Source of the DNA: Cryphonectria parasitica EP155
Lineage: Eukaryota; Ascomycota; Sordariomycetes; Diaporthales; Cryphonectriaceae
Direction of reading: 5' to 3'
Length of the DNA: 64,000 nt
NCBI RefSeq assembly: GCF_011745365.1
Contig: NW_024468909.1
Span: forward strand, 5,394,001-5,458,000
The notes beneath the pieces were generated by a model that was not told where the DNA came from, did no database searches, and saw only the letters and a program-made list of their open reading frames with translations. Made by a program: the position numbers and the translations under genes. Positions 23,808 through 34,930 of this stretch are shown here, in pieces; position 1 is the first letter of the stretch, and each line of letters starts with the position of its first letter.

Positions 23808-24484
23808 ATGATGTATAATACGACGGTGCTGCGATATGTGATCCTAAACGGCAGACCGTTTTCTTGGAATTGTGATCCATGGTAAGTGCAAACTGTGCAA
23901 GTACTTGGATTATACTAAGTAGTCACTCACTCTTTCTCAGGCACCCTTTAGATAGAGCATATTTCGTGTCGATGCAAGAGCAGTAAGTCGTCTCTTCTAC
24001 TTGGATGCCCTCTGCTCAGTACTTTCAGTTGCATAGAGGTGTATTGTATAAATCGCCTCTGGTGCATACTGCAGACGAGAGGGTCCTCGAGGTTGGCTGT
24101 GGGTTGGGTCTATGGAGCATGTAAGTCACACCTTCTTCCAATGTCAATACTAAAGGCCCAGGTGTGTATATGCATTTGAAGCTAATATAATGCTTATACA
24201 GACATTTCGCTCTCAGATACCCGGAAGCATATGTTCTTGGAGTTGACCCAGCACCTATTGTTCGCACTCCAGCATTTGCCTACGGTCAACATGTTTCGAA
24301 TTGCTTGCTATTAAGGCAAGACTTTGCCAACCAGCTCTGGCAGTTTCCTTCGCAAGGTTTCAACTTCGTCCGAGTCTCTAACATGAATAGCCGTGTAAAA
24401 TCATGGGGAAACTTCTCGAGGCACGCCTGGCGGGCGTTGAAGTCGGGTGGTAACATTGAACTCACATGCATGCAAACCAAGTGA
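23808..24484 (+). CDS. LaeA/TAM-like SAM-dependent methyltransferase, short form
   Basis: Exons 23808-23881, 23941-23982, 24037-24120 and 24202-24484 join in frame and give 160 residues. The class I methyltransferase motif I is clear: RVLEVGCGLGLWSI, followed by HFALRYPEAYVLGVDPAPI with the acidic residue expected to bind the SAM ribose. A degenerate motif II/III region follows (LLRQDFANQLWQF, FNFVRVSNMNSR, WRALKSGGNIEL). Fungal LaeA-like and TAM-domain enzymes are usually about 300 residues or longer. Here the frame stops right after motif III, and the DEWTRANVTAGGSLNFRE-like sequence just downstream is out of frame. The gene is therefore probably C-terminally truncated. It starts only 28 nt after the preceding interrupted gene. 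The role of this copy is unknown. Confidence 0.6.
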
Positions 24485-24820
24485 ACTTAATGATACATTG
24501 TTCAGCTTTTGAATGAACCTTCGCTTAGGATGAATGGACAAGAGCGAACGTGACAGCTGGAGGATCATTAAACTTTCGAGAGGTGTGCATCTAACTGCAG
24601 ACTCCAACGGTTAGCCGCCGTTGTCACGCTGAAGCTTTGCGGCACAGTCACTCAGAGCTTGCACTCTACAGACGTACGTGCTTAGACGCCAAAGCAGGCA
24701 TGCTAATCGCATCAAATGATCAGTAGTAAGTCATTCCGGAGACTTTCTCCAAGTGTACAAACACAAAGTGGTATGCATGCATACACACCAAGGAGACCCG
24801 CTCACCCAATACGCCATGCA

Positions 24821-25046
24821 ACACATACATGCATAGCTACTGAGTGGACCTGTTCATCCATCATGCCGTTGCATCGGTCGCTCTTTTGATATGGTAAGCG
24901 TGGGAGTCATTCATGCCGGCACCTCGCCCACCCCTTCCGGTCTACAGGCGCATCCTACCCTAAGGTACACCCTCTGACAAACATATACATGCATGCATAC
25001 ACACTGAGCAGGCCTGTTCATCCATCATTGCATTGGTCGTTCGCTC
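24821..25046. repeat. Diverged direct repeat, two copies of about 65 bp
   Basis: Copy one at 24821-24883 and copy two at 24981-25046 share an acatacatgcat start, a cctgttcatccatcat core and a catcggtcgctc-like end. Most differences look like C/T or G/A changes, plus small indels. About 97 bp separate the copies. Confidence 0.6.
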
Positions 25047-25260
25047 ACCTCTGCAGGTTTGTCTCCAATCATTGCATTGCTGTCTCATAGCACTTAATAC
25101 GCCCCCAGCCACTTGTACGTTATGATAATGGGATCAACCTTCGAAGCAGTCAATAACGTCAGCGAGCCCTAAGATGCATCCTTGACCAGCTATCCTCCTG
25201 GCTGGTCAACCTGTTGAAGGGGATGATTGTCTGACTAGTAATGATCCAGAGATATCATTG

Positions 25261-25386
25261 TATCTGGCTGGTAACAGTCTGTAAAACACCACGCAACACT
25301 TGTATCTAGCTAGTAACAGTCTGCAAAACACTACAAAACACTTGTATCTGGCTGGTAATAGTTTACACGATACGTTGCAGTTACTG
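25261..25386. repeat. 42-bp tandem repeat, three recognisable units
   Basis: Units begin with tatctggctggtaacag or close variants at 25261, 25303 and 25345, a period of exactly 42 bp. Further degraded copies of the same core (tctagctgatcacag, tatctagctggtaaca) follow near 25411 and 25471. Because 42 is a multiple of three, the minus strand shows a short repeating frame, which I treat as a by-product. Confidence 0.8.
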
Positions 25387-26238
25387 ATCATCTATCTTTG
25401 GACGAGGTGGTCTAGCTGATCACAGTCTACAAGACACTGTTGGAGTTGCTAGCTATCCTATCTTCGGGAATGAGTATCTAGCTGGTAACAACCTAGTAGG
25501 CACAAGTGTATTACTGTCTAGATCGTCTCAAGCCAAAATGTCCAAAATAACATGCTGGAAATAACACGAGTACAATGATCTGTTATTGAATGGGTGCGGA
25601 ACGGTCCAAATGATAACGATGGACAAATGGCTACGGCCGTTAGGCACCGGGGCGCCAGCATTCGTGTGCCTCAACACCACAACTCCAGCCTTCGACATCG
25701 TCACATTTCTGCAGCCAAATTAACAAGAGCCACTTCTGTAAGGGCCGGATTAGTAGTTAAGTGGGTGACCATTAGCGAATACCCGGTGTTGTACGTTTTT
25801 TTTTTTTTTTCCTTCTCTCTTTTCCCTTCCCTTCCACACCGCCTATCCCCTCCACGTATGTGCTTGCTGTTCCACCTTGGGCACCACGTTTTGACTCAGT
25901 CGATGCTGCCTAGGTGCCTTCATCTATGCACCGACCAGGCCTTGACATTCGATATGAGCTCAGTCTTCATTTGTGGAAAACGGACGCATGTCTTCATCCT
26001 GCCACTGGCTGTACCTTACATCTCTTCACATCATTTGTTCGACGGAGCGAGTAAGGTATGGAGGATTTGCTATACAAGGTCAATGAACACAGATAATTAC
26101 TATGCTTGGGAGTGATGATGAAGCCCTTGCGAGCGTGGATGAGAGGTTTCTTGCCAAATCTCACTCTCGCCTTCCTCGGCTTGTGCATGTTACAACACAG
26201 TGTATTGGTAATAATATATACATACTCTAATATAGATA

Positions 26239-28074
26239 TCAAGACACCAAATCCTCCAAAATGGCTTCTAATTCGTCTTTACGGAAAGGCAGGCTCAACA
26301 GCTCCGTGCCCAGGACGTCCTTGCGACTAGTGATCATCTGATGGTCGTGGAATCTGGGTATACGTCGTCAGCAAAGCACAATGTAGTAGGTCGGCATTGT
26401 CGCAGTTACTTACTCTTTCAGCAGCGTCCGGAAGGCCATTTCCGAGCTGCATATGAACTCCTCCACCGCCTTGTTGTACAACATCCGGTACTCGACGCCA
26501 GGGCCTTCCCCTGCGGCGGCAGCACCGCTCTCATCCTCCATACCCACAAGAACCTCGCCTACAAGTAAGCGGAAGAGGTTCTTTGCATTCTCTGGTAGAG
26601 ACTTCAGCACAAAAGCTACACCGTCCTTGCCACCGATGCGCCGAGCCTTGCGGCCTAGCAGCTCGTGCACCTCATCGACGACATCGAGCTCGGCGGCGGA
26701 CCTCGATGCGAAGGTGGTGGCATCATGAAAGGCGAAGTTGAAATTAGAGCGCTGTCCGCTGTCCCAGAGCGCGGATGCATCAGGGGTGTCGACGCTGCAT
26801 GCCAGGTGGACCTGGGGATGTGCTGCGAGCTGGGAGAAGACGGTCTGGAACTGCGACCTGCGCAGAGCTGGTGCGTCGGCGGAGTTGAGGATGACGGTCA
26901 GGGTCATGTCTGATGATGAGATCAGGGAGAGCACATCCTGGAGCAGCGCGACAGGCTGCCCTGCTGTAACCTTGGCAGACGGGTCGATTGCGGTGCTGAT
27001 GGTGGTCAGGACCTCGCGGATAGTGGTGGTGTGGACGTAACCGTTGATCACCACGATCTTGTGAGACTGGTGATTTTGTATCTGGCTGTGCAGGTGCTTT
27101 GCGAAGCGATGAAGGAGCGCGCGCTTCGAGCCGTATCCATAGAGGCAGAGGCTGAATCCCTCAGCAAGCTCAAAGAACCACTGGCTGAAAGACTCCGCGT
27201 GCAGGTCTTCCAGGTATTTGATGTCTACCTCGTGGGGATCCTGTAGGTCACGGAGGATCGTAAAGTACTCATCATGTGTGAGCAGGTCCAGGGTCGTAAG
27301 CGTGTTGGTTGACGTCTTGGCCAGGCCGGGCTTGTTCTGAAAAAAGTACATCTCATGGGGAGGCAGATCACGCGGTGGACTGGGCGACTTTTTCCTCGAT
27401 GTCGCCTTCTTCCTCCTGCCCCCGCGACCGGCCTTGGACGGGGTAGCCGCTGCGCTTGTGGCCCCCTCGTCCTCGTCGTCTTCTTCCTCCTCGATTCCTC
27501 CTTCTTCCTCGACGTCCTCCCCAGCCTCATCATCTTCTGCGTCCGACTCATAGATCGCACGCACAAGATGCTCGTCGCCCGCCTCGTCGTCGCTCGTAGC
27601 GCCGCCCACCACACGGTTGATCAGAGCCCTCGCACTCTTTCGCCGGGCAGACCTGTCTGCTATTGTGCGGCGCCCTGGTGTGTCGATACCATTGGGGCCA
27701 TTCGCCCGGGATGGCGTCTCTATATTCGCCCTCGTAGCCGAACGAGCACCCTTGGGCGTCGACACGACTCCACCAACCCGATTCGAGCTGACAGGAGTGG
27801 CTGAGCCCTTCGGCGGACGTCCACGCCTGCGGGGAGTAGGTGTCACGGCCACGTCTGCATCTGCGAGCTCGTCTCCCTCATCATTCTTCATCACCTCCTC
27901 TGCATCTTCACCGGTCGAGTCGGGCACATCTCGTAAAGTCCTGCGGCGCTTGGACGGAGTCGACGGTGCATCGAGGTCGACTGCTTCTTCAGCGACGTCT
28001 CGCCCGCGCTGCAACCGCGTGCTACGGCTTCCCTTGTCATCGGCCTGCCGTGGTGCAGCTGGCTTTCGTGGCAT
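26239..28074 (-). CDS. ORC2: Origin recognition complex subunit 2
   Basis: This is a subunit of the origin recognition complex, which binds replication origins and loads the MCM helicase in the nucleus. Exons read from the complement, 26414-28074 and 26239-26353, give 591 residues. The first roughly 230 residues are disordered, basic and acidic, and include RRRGRPPKGS, an AT-hook-like motif, plus a long glutamate/aspartate tract. The conserved ORC2 core begins around HEMYFFQNKPGLAKTS. It includes the nucleotide-fold region FSLCLYGYGSKRALLHRFAK, KIVVINGY and LTVILNSADAP, then a C-terminal winged-helix region. The small second exon supplies the conserved C terminus (HHQM-type segment followed by LLSLPFRKDELEAIL). 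It is arranged divergently from GEP4 with 385 bp between starts. Confidence 0.95.
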
Positions 28075-28459
28075 CCTTGTTTACGTGAGGTTACCTCGAA
28101 AATGTCGAGCCCATCATTGTCTGTCGACGCCTCCAGCTTGGGCCCTTGGCAGCGGTCGTTTGGCAGGTCAGGGTTCGCGTCAGTGCTGTGAGCGCGGGTC
28201 TTTCTCACCCCTGGCGCTGAAACCCGCTGAACCCTGTCAAGCTTGTCACATCCGTGCAGTCGAGCTCAACCTTCGGCTATAGCCTCCATAGGCGCTAGCT
28301 CGTTCAGTGCTGGGGCGCAATGCAATGGCTATTGTAGCCCTACACGCCACAGTAATTTGACGTCTTACTTTCTTGCCTCAGCGCTCGTCATCAGCCAACG
28401 CGACCCGGCTCATTCTTGTCCAGACCTTGACCTCCACTTGGGGGCTCACACCTGCAAAA
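28075..28459. promoter_or_regulatory. Shared bidirectional promoter region, ORC2/GEP4
   Basis: The two start codons, on opposite strands, are 385 bp apart, so both promoters must lie in or overlap this segment. No TATA box is evident. Confidence 0.6.
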
Positions 28460-29225
28460 ATGAATCTCAATCTTTCCGCCTCCTTGAATGTATTCAGACT
28501 TATAGCAAACCCTGCTCTGTGCCTTCCCCACGCCACCATCTCTACGTTCAAGGACCTGCCCATTCCTCTGGACTCAGCCTTCCAAAGCAAAGACGACAAG
28601 GTCAGCATCAAGGCTGTCGTCCTCGATAAAGATGATTGCTTTGCCGTTCCAGAGACGAGCGAGGTCCATGGGCCATACCAAGTCTGTTATGATCCTACAA
28701 TAACCTATGACTGAATAGCCCTCAAGAAGCTGACTGGCTGAAGGACCGATTCAACGCCTTGAGGGCGGCATACCCAGGACGACGTCTGCTCATCGTTTCA
28801 AATACAGCTGGAGCCTTGAGCTACGATCCCAAGAGGAAGCTGGCCTCGGAACTTGAGGAGGCCACCGGTGTGACGGTGCTCTCCCATCAGACTAAGAAGC
28901 CTGGCTGCGGTGCCGAGATCATGGACTACTTCCGAAAGCATCCCGAAACTGGCGTCACGAGTCCTCATCAGATTGCAGTCGTCGGGGACCGGCTATCCAC
29001 CGACATGATGCTCGCCAACATGATGGGCAGCTACGGTGTTTGGGTCAAGGATGGGGTCGTGCCGCTTCCGCAGAAGAGCATCGTGAGAATCACCACCAGC
29101 CGACTCTGTTGAATGATCTGCCTCCTGACATTGCAGTATAGTTCTCAAGGATCGAGCAGAGGCTCGCGCCGTTTCTTCTCTCTCGCGGATACGCCCCTCC
29201 ACAACCAAGAAGTCCTTTCGAGTAG
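28460..29225 (+). CDS. GEP4: Mitochondrial phosphatidylglycerophosphatase GEP4
   Basis: This enzyme dephosphorylates phosphatidylglycerophosphate to phosphatidylglycerol in the mitochondrial matrix, a step of cardiolipin synthesis. Exons 28460-28681, 28744-29082 and 29142-29225 give 214 residues with exact phase. The HAD-type catalytic motif is modified in the usual GEP4 way, VVLDKDDCF, followed by YPGRRLLIVSNTAGA (motif II) and a lysine in TKKPGCG. Motif IV is VVGDRLSTDMMLANMMG. The first intron's acceptor was placed so that the segment reads PYQDRFNALRAAYPG, as in other fungal GEP4 proteins. The third exon supplies the conserved tail SRIEQRLAPFLLSRGY. Reading through the second donor would end the protein early in unrelated sequence. 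Confidence 0.93.
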
Positions 29226-30981
29226 GCCACACTCGGATTGTTTCAAGTCGAGATGGAGAGACTAAGTCGACGTCAACTCCTTCCGTTCCCCTATGTAAAC
29301 GACTACCAATCCTTTTTGAGTCTGGAATATGGTTTCTACCATCATCAGCGAAGATCAGTGTCTCTCTGGTTCTGTCAGGTCTAAACGCTATATTCCATGA
29401 AATTACAATCTGGTTGCCCATGAATTTCGGGTGAAGGGGGGGGGGGGGGGGTTCTGCCCATCACTTGCAGCACCTTCACAAGTTGTAATGGGGTTCAATA
29501 ACGGGTGGCAGTCAAGATTGATTGAGTATGTGCTCTCTTTCAATGGTCCAGCCAGATACTTGTACACAGATGCTGACAGTTTTGCACGATGACGAAGCCT
29601 TTCGACAACCACCATCTAATGAAGCTGCAGAGTTAATACTTGGCACTCTGCAATGTACCAGTGCTCTGTAAGCCCTGTTACGCACCCTACTCCAGGTGCT
29701 CCAATCACAGGCATCCATGACATAGCCAGAGTGTCTGGATCATCCAACTGGCCGGATTTTGTGGCGTCCTTGGCTTTTGGAAAAGGTCTCAGCACCTATG
29801 GAAGCTTCACCCAGCCACTTTGCGAGGTCGACTGCTCAGATTCTTCCAAGGAAGTCTGAAGTTTCATGTCCTTGGAACAGGCTCAAGCTTTGATCACCAA
29901 TCACATAAGATACCCAGACTGCCATTGTCTAGGCTTCTATCTTGGTTTTATACATATACTTTAGCAATCCCATTCATCTTCAAGACTACCTACAACCAAG
30001 TTCATCCTACAGTGTGTGAGTCCTCATACAATCTCTTCATGACCCAACCTTTCAATGATATGACCAACTTTATAAATCTGCATGCATGTACACCCTCACA
30101 CACCCTTCAATATCCTCAAAACTTGTACTCAGCCAAGTATAGGAGCCACTTACATCCCCACCAATAGACTGGTTGTCACACATACAGTCTATAAGAGTAT
30201 TTTGATATTCTAACATACTCTCTAGGCACAATTCAATCCTCATCATCCCTCTTGCTTATGTCTACCACTATCCTCGGGATCTAAGATTATGTATCCAGCC
30301 ACGGTACCTACGGCATATTGTTTTCATTCTGAGATATGATATTATGTTTTCATCTGAGCCTTATTTGAGGACTTTTTGTTCATGATATGGCTGCCATTGG
30401 AAGCTCATCCTGGAACTATCAGGAAACTTACAGGCACTCTAGCCCAGCTATGTGTGGCCCTTAGCATCATGATGCTGTCGCCATCTCGCCATGGCACAGT
30501 CAGTGATTCTAAAGAACCACCCGGAAGAGTCACTGTCCTCCCTCCTCTGCCCATTTAATACCCCAGCCGACACAATGGCCCTCCTCATCACTGGACGTGG
30601 GGCTGTGGAGTGACTGTCGACAGACTGAGTACTATTTAAATGCCTTTCTTCGACCGTTTCCTGCAATCCAGAACTCGTTTCCTTTCCGCGTACAAACTAG
30701 TTCGATCGGACAACGACAATAGTAGCAGCTGCAGCAGTATCGTCTTCTTCGAGCTCTGTGTCTTCTCAAGCTGCCCGTCTCCTCTGCTTTCGGTCTCTCT
30801 GTCTCCTTTTTGTCTTGGTCTCTATCTTTTCCCCGGACCGTTAGACTGTCGACGCCCTCCCCTTCCTTCTCGCACGCTTGCACAGAATAGCACGTGCGAG
30901 TTTATCCTCTGCGCCTGTGACATTCTTCATCATCTTCCTACTGTCTTTGTTCCTCCCTGTCGCCCGCCTCTTGACGACAAC
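29226..30981. other. Gene-poor spacer
   Basis: No gene recognised. It holds a G16 tract at 29436-29451 and, at about 29860-30320, a stretch whose plus strand is conspicuously poor in G. The last 300 bases are CT-rich and fit the promoter and leader of the next gene. Confidence 0.4.
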
Positions 30982-32678
30982 ATGGTTGGAAAACACTGGA
31001 CGGTGCCGGAGGAGGAGTTTTTCTGGAGCGAGGTTGTCCCTCAGGCGCCCCCAGGCAATGACAAGGACATAAAGCAGGCCAAGAGGCACCACGACAAAAA
31101 AGGCTGGGAGCCATTGGCAGTCATGATGCGCGAGGGGATGATAGCCCGTCAGGGTGAGCCTCTTAATCGCAGCTACACGAACATCAGCTGCTGTGAGTAA
31201 CGTCCTAATCGACATTCACAGCTGCCAGCCCCACCCCTCGACCCTCGCCCGCAGCTGCAGCTCCCTCTCCCTCTCTGTACCGATTCACTTCTGTCCTGAC
31301 TCTTTTGATTCTTGTTTCTTTTTTTAGACGAGCACTACTTCCAGAACTACGTTCAAGAGAAGTGGTCCAAGAACGCGCCACCCAGAATCAGAGGATACAT
31401 CGAGTACCTCATCCAGCAGAGCGGTAATCGCGTGTCTGAGAAGCATCAGCGGATGCTCAACAATATCGACGCCTACATGGCTGGTAAGAGTCGCGTCTAA
31501 AACCCATCAGGCATACATGTCTGTGCAGTAGACTAACTATGACTTCTCCAGAGGACCAACAGGACAACTCCACGCAGGCCTCTAGGTCTAGGGCTCGGGC
31601 TTCTGGATCTGGAGCTCAGGCTCCTGCTTCTGAATCTCGTGCTCCTGTACCCGGCGCTGTGGCTTCGGGGGCCCAGTCAGGAGTGGCATCTGCTGCTCCT
31701 GGACTGGACCTATTGGCCACAGTAGCCTTGTCGTTGTCGTCGTCGTCGTCGTCGTCGTCGTCCGCTGCTGCCGCCGCTGCAGCTGCCGCCCAACCAGAGG
31801 CCAGTGACAGGCAGAACGGTGGAGCATCTGGGGAAGTTTCCGCTGAGGGTATTGATGGCGGCAACGTCGTCTTCCCACGGCAGGGCGCCGCCTTGGGGCT
31901 CCAATACCAGGATGTCTATCAGCCTCAGCCGCCCGCCTACAACAACTTTGAGATAGGCCATCTGGCCGCCGACCTCCCTGCTGCTCAGCACCACAGCAAC
32001 AACAACGTCGGCTATGTCGACGGTGGCGGCCTCATCGTCAATGGCGACGACAACAACAACACTGGCCCCCAGCAGGAGGCCAATGTCCAGGTGCCCGACA
32101 TCTATGACGGCAGCGGCTGGGACGAGCTGCCCTCTCCTGCTGGTGTGTACCCTTACAACTGGGACCCCGACTTCTGGGCCGCCTTCAACGCGAACCAGGA
32201 CTTCAACGAGGCCCAGCATCCCTCCGTCTGGGGATCCGATATGGGCATCAACCCCGGCGTACTGCACGACATGAGCGCGCAGCCTGTCTTCTCTGGTCTC
32301 CAGCAGTTCGGGTACGGTGGCCCTCTTGGCGCTTTTGGGTGTGACAACGCCAACGCCCAACAGCTGAACCTGGCTGGCTTCAATGCCAACCAGCAGTACA
32401 ACGTTGGCGGCGCCCTGCCTGGCCCAGCTGCTGGCGCCCTGCAGGAGGTCGACGATAACCTTCTGTTGCAGCAATTTATTGCTGCGAATTTCAGCACCCA
32501 CGGCGACGGGAAGCAGGGAGCCCAGGGAGGAGCTCGTGGCCGCTCGCTCGCTGTCGATCGGGTGCCTAAGAGAAGCGACCGCAGCCGCTCGCCAGCCGGC
32601 CGACCACCCAAGAGAGTCGCACGAGGCCGCCGCTCTCGTGTCGCCCAGGAGGAGCAGGGCTACGGTGGCCTGGACAAT

Positions 32679-32713
<35 letters not shown>

Positions 32714-33062
32714 CGTCGTCATCGACCGCAACGTCTTGAACAACGTTCCTCATGTCCCTAGCCCTGCTCCTGCCTGGGCCCACGCAGCGCGTCCCGGCGT
32801 CAATCTCGACAACGTCTTCCTGCCGCTGCCCGAGGAGCGCAGCACACCCCTCGAGCAGTGGTACCCTCGGCTGCCGTCCGCCGAGGACTTTGTGTCGCTC
32901 CCCTCCCACGGCGATTTGGACTGGGAGGCACACCCCTTCCCCGACGACGACGAGGCCATGGGGGTGTCTGGTCTGCCTCTTGAGCAGGCTCCCGGCCCAC
33001 CGGGCATGGCCGACCGTCGCGGCCAGAACGGCCGTCGAGACAACCACGGTTTCGGCGTCTGA
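30982..33062 (+). CDS. Low-complexity putative nuclear regulator with N-terminal tryptophan-rich (Myb/SANT-like) region
   Basis: Exons 30982-31153, 31328-31483 and 31552-33062 join in frame to give 612 residues. The N terminus (KHWTVPEEEFFWSEVVP, then GWEPLAVMMREGM and HYFQNYVQEKWSKNAPPR) has the spaced aromatic residues of a Myb/SANT-like helical domain; this is a pattern-based guess. The remainder is low-complexity: a serine run encoded by a TCG repeat (about 31731-31762) followed by an alanine run, many Asn/Gln-rich segments, a basic RSRSPAGRPPKRVARGRRSR stretch that looks like a nuclear signal, and a run of asparagines encoded by an AAC repeat (32679-32714). Such composition is common in fungal transcription regulators. 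The specific role is unknown. Confidence 0.75.
31731..31762. repeat. Coding TCG trinucleotide repeat (polyserine)
   Basis: About ten TCG units in frame give a serine run, directly followed by mixed GCN codons giving an alanine run. Confidence 0.85.
32679..32714. repeat. Coding AAC trinucleotide repeat (polyasparagine)
   Basis: Nearly pure AAC units in frame encode about twelve asparagines. Variation in length between strains is likely for such a tract. Confidence 0.85.
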
Positions 33063-33930
33063 GAATGAGGGCGGCGGCGGCGGTGGCGCAGCTCCGGCTT
33101 CTCAAAATCAGCCCTTCCTTTGTTCCCCCTTCCTCTCTTCCCCGCCTCATATCATCAAGGTGGTAACCGGATGAAGAGGGGGTGTTCTCACCCGTGGTGG
33201 AGCCAAGGTTTTCGAGAGCCTTGTTATGGTTGTGGCGTTCTTGTCGCTTTCCTTGCAATTTGATTCGGCATGGTACAGCCTGCTTTGGGAGGCCGGCTAG
33301 GAGAGCCAGGAGGGGCATGAGGTGGAGTCAGAGGATGAGGCTGCCGCTGGTCTGTCTCTTTCCTTCTTTATATGGCATGGATGAAGCGTTCGCGAGTGCA
33401 CTTGACTGTCGCTGTTCGCTGTGGGTGCTCATTTACCGGCACATTTCTTCGAGGTTGCTTGCCTCCCCCTCTTCTTCCTTTCTTTTCGTCTCAAAACGTT
33501 TTTCTTCAGTTAATGGAGAAGTCATGCAAGGAGTTTGGAGGAGCAAGGAGTTGAGATACCCATGTCTTGTCTTTTCTTTACGCATAAAAGGTGTTATGAA
33601 GGAGTAGTCTAGAAGGACTTTGGGGTTTCTTCAGATACCACTGTGCCATTTCCTTCACTCTCAGAGAAACTAACTTATTGAGCCCTTTTCTTTCCCAAAT
33701 CACTGTATTGTCTTATGGTAGGATATTATCTGAAAACCTTTGCGTAAAGCTTTCTACTCTGCCTCGAGAACGAGAGCATAACTTTCAAAGCACGGTAATA
33801 TCGTACCTTCTTCGCACGCCCGTCACATTTCAATACTGCTGAAAAAGATTGTGAATCCTTCCCTACAAGCCTTCCCACTCCCACATGACAAGAAGAATAG
33901 CTCCATCACATGCCTTTCCCCCAGTCTCTC
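33063..33930. other. Intergenic between convergent genes
   Basis: This holds the 3' ends of the low-complexity regulator and the CutC gene. No further gene is seen. Confidence 0.4.
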
Positions 33931-34930
33931 TCACATCAACCCTGCCAAAATAGCCCGCAGCTCCTCCCCATCCACAACATCCCCCTCCCTCGGGCTCGCA
34001 AGACACGACGAATGGAACCACACCTCGACCGTCCCAGGTGGCGGCGCTCCGCCCAGCAACGCCTCCCTAAGCACCTGAACATTCGGCCCCCTCACACCGC
34101 CACCAATGATGACTTCCCTGATCCGCTCCGGGGCGGAGCGGACGATCCGTGCCAGGGTTTCGGTGTGGTCTGCTGCAGAGCCTGGGCCGCCGGATGTGAG
34201 TAGGCCGTGGAAGCCGCAGTGATGTAAGTCGGCCAGGGCTTCTTCTGGGGTGGCGCCTTGGGTGCCTAGGATGTCGTCCTGGAGAAGGTGGGGTGGTTAA
34301 CTTTGTATGTAGTAGATGCGGAGGAAAGGGGACAAGTTGTGGAGGGGACGGATAGGAGGAAGGGTAGATGTTGAGAAAATGACCATATCAAGAGCAGAAG
34401 GAGAACTCAGAGGCTCCCTTTCCACAAAGATACGCACGGGAACATACAAACGCTCGATGAAAGACACACGCCAACCCCCCTGCCAACCGAACCAACTCCC
34501 GATTCCTCTCCACATCCACGACAACCACCGCCTTTCCCTTGTCCTCCAAGATCCGCCTCAACACCCCAAAAACAAACCCATCCCCTCTCTCCCTCCTCAA
34601 CAACCCAGACCCCACAAATTCCTTGATCCTCTCCCTCATCTCCTCCATCTCAGCATCAGAGTAGATAAAGTCCGGCGTCGTCGTTGTCGTCGTCGTCGTG
34701 CTGCCACTGTCGTCCTCCCCTACCAGTGGTGGTGGAGGCCCACGCGGCCTAATCATGACACGCAGCGGCACAGTGGAGTAAGAAGAGAGGGCCTCGAGGT
34801 CGGATAGGGAAGGCGTGAGGCCTCCCTGGGGGTAGGAGTTGGCGCGGTTGAGTTCTAGGCGGTGGGCGCCGGCGGAGATGGCGAGGTGGGCGGAAGAGGA
34901 GGAGAAGACGGGGACTTCGAGGGGCGGCAT
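33931..34930 (-). CDS. CutC family protein
   Basis: This is a TIM-barrel protein of the CutC family, historically linked to copper homeostasis; the fungal function is not established. Exons read from the complement, 34448-34930 and 33931-34278, give 276 residues. Family landmarks are LEVPVFS, the AGAHRLELNRANSYPQGGLT segment with the conserved Glu-Leu-x-x-Ala and Gly-Gly-Leu-Thr residues, VMIRPRG, FIYSDAEMEEM, FVFGVL, and VFHRAFD, where the intron falls exactly before the Asp. The second exon continues with LLTSGGPGSA and VIIGGGVRGPNV. A threonine run from a short trinucleotide repeat is inserted after the MIRPRG strand. The last part carries the EVWFHSS motif near the C terminus. Confidence 0.9.

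Larger units (their letters stand above)
24485..26238. other. Repeat-bearing spacer, no gene seen
   Basis: This contains a diverged direct repeat (24821-24883 and 24981-25046), a 42-bp tandem repeat (25261-25386) and a poly-T tract near 25797-25811. The open frames are short and partly made of the tandem repeat itself. Confidence 0.5.

Noticed and set aside
24001..24036. Frameshift in the methyltransferase gene
   Set aside because: Using the acceptor tag at 24036 instead of the earlier cag restores the frame (MQEQGVLYKSP), so no frameshift is needed there.
25206..25391. Minus-strand frame with repeating LLPARYKC units
   Set aside because: It is a consequence of the 42-bp tandem repeat length being a multiple of three; there is no other coding sign.
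31710..33047. Long minus-strand open frame of 445 codons
   Set aside because: It is the mirror of a well-supported three-exon plus-strand gene, with valine runs created by AAC and related repeats and no own start context or family features.
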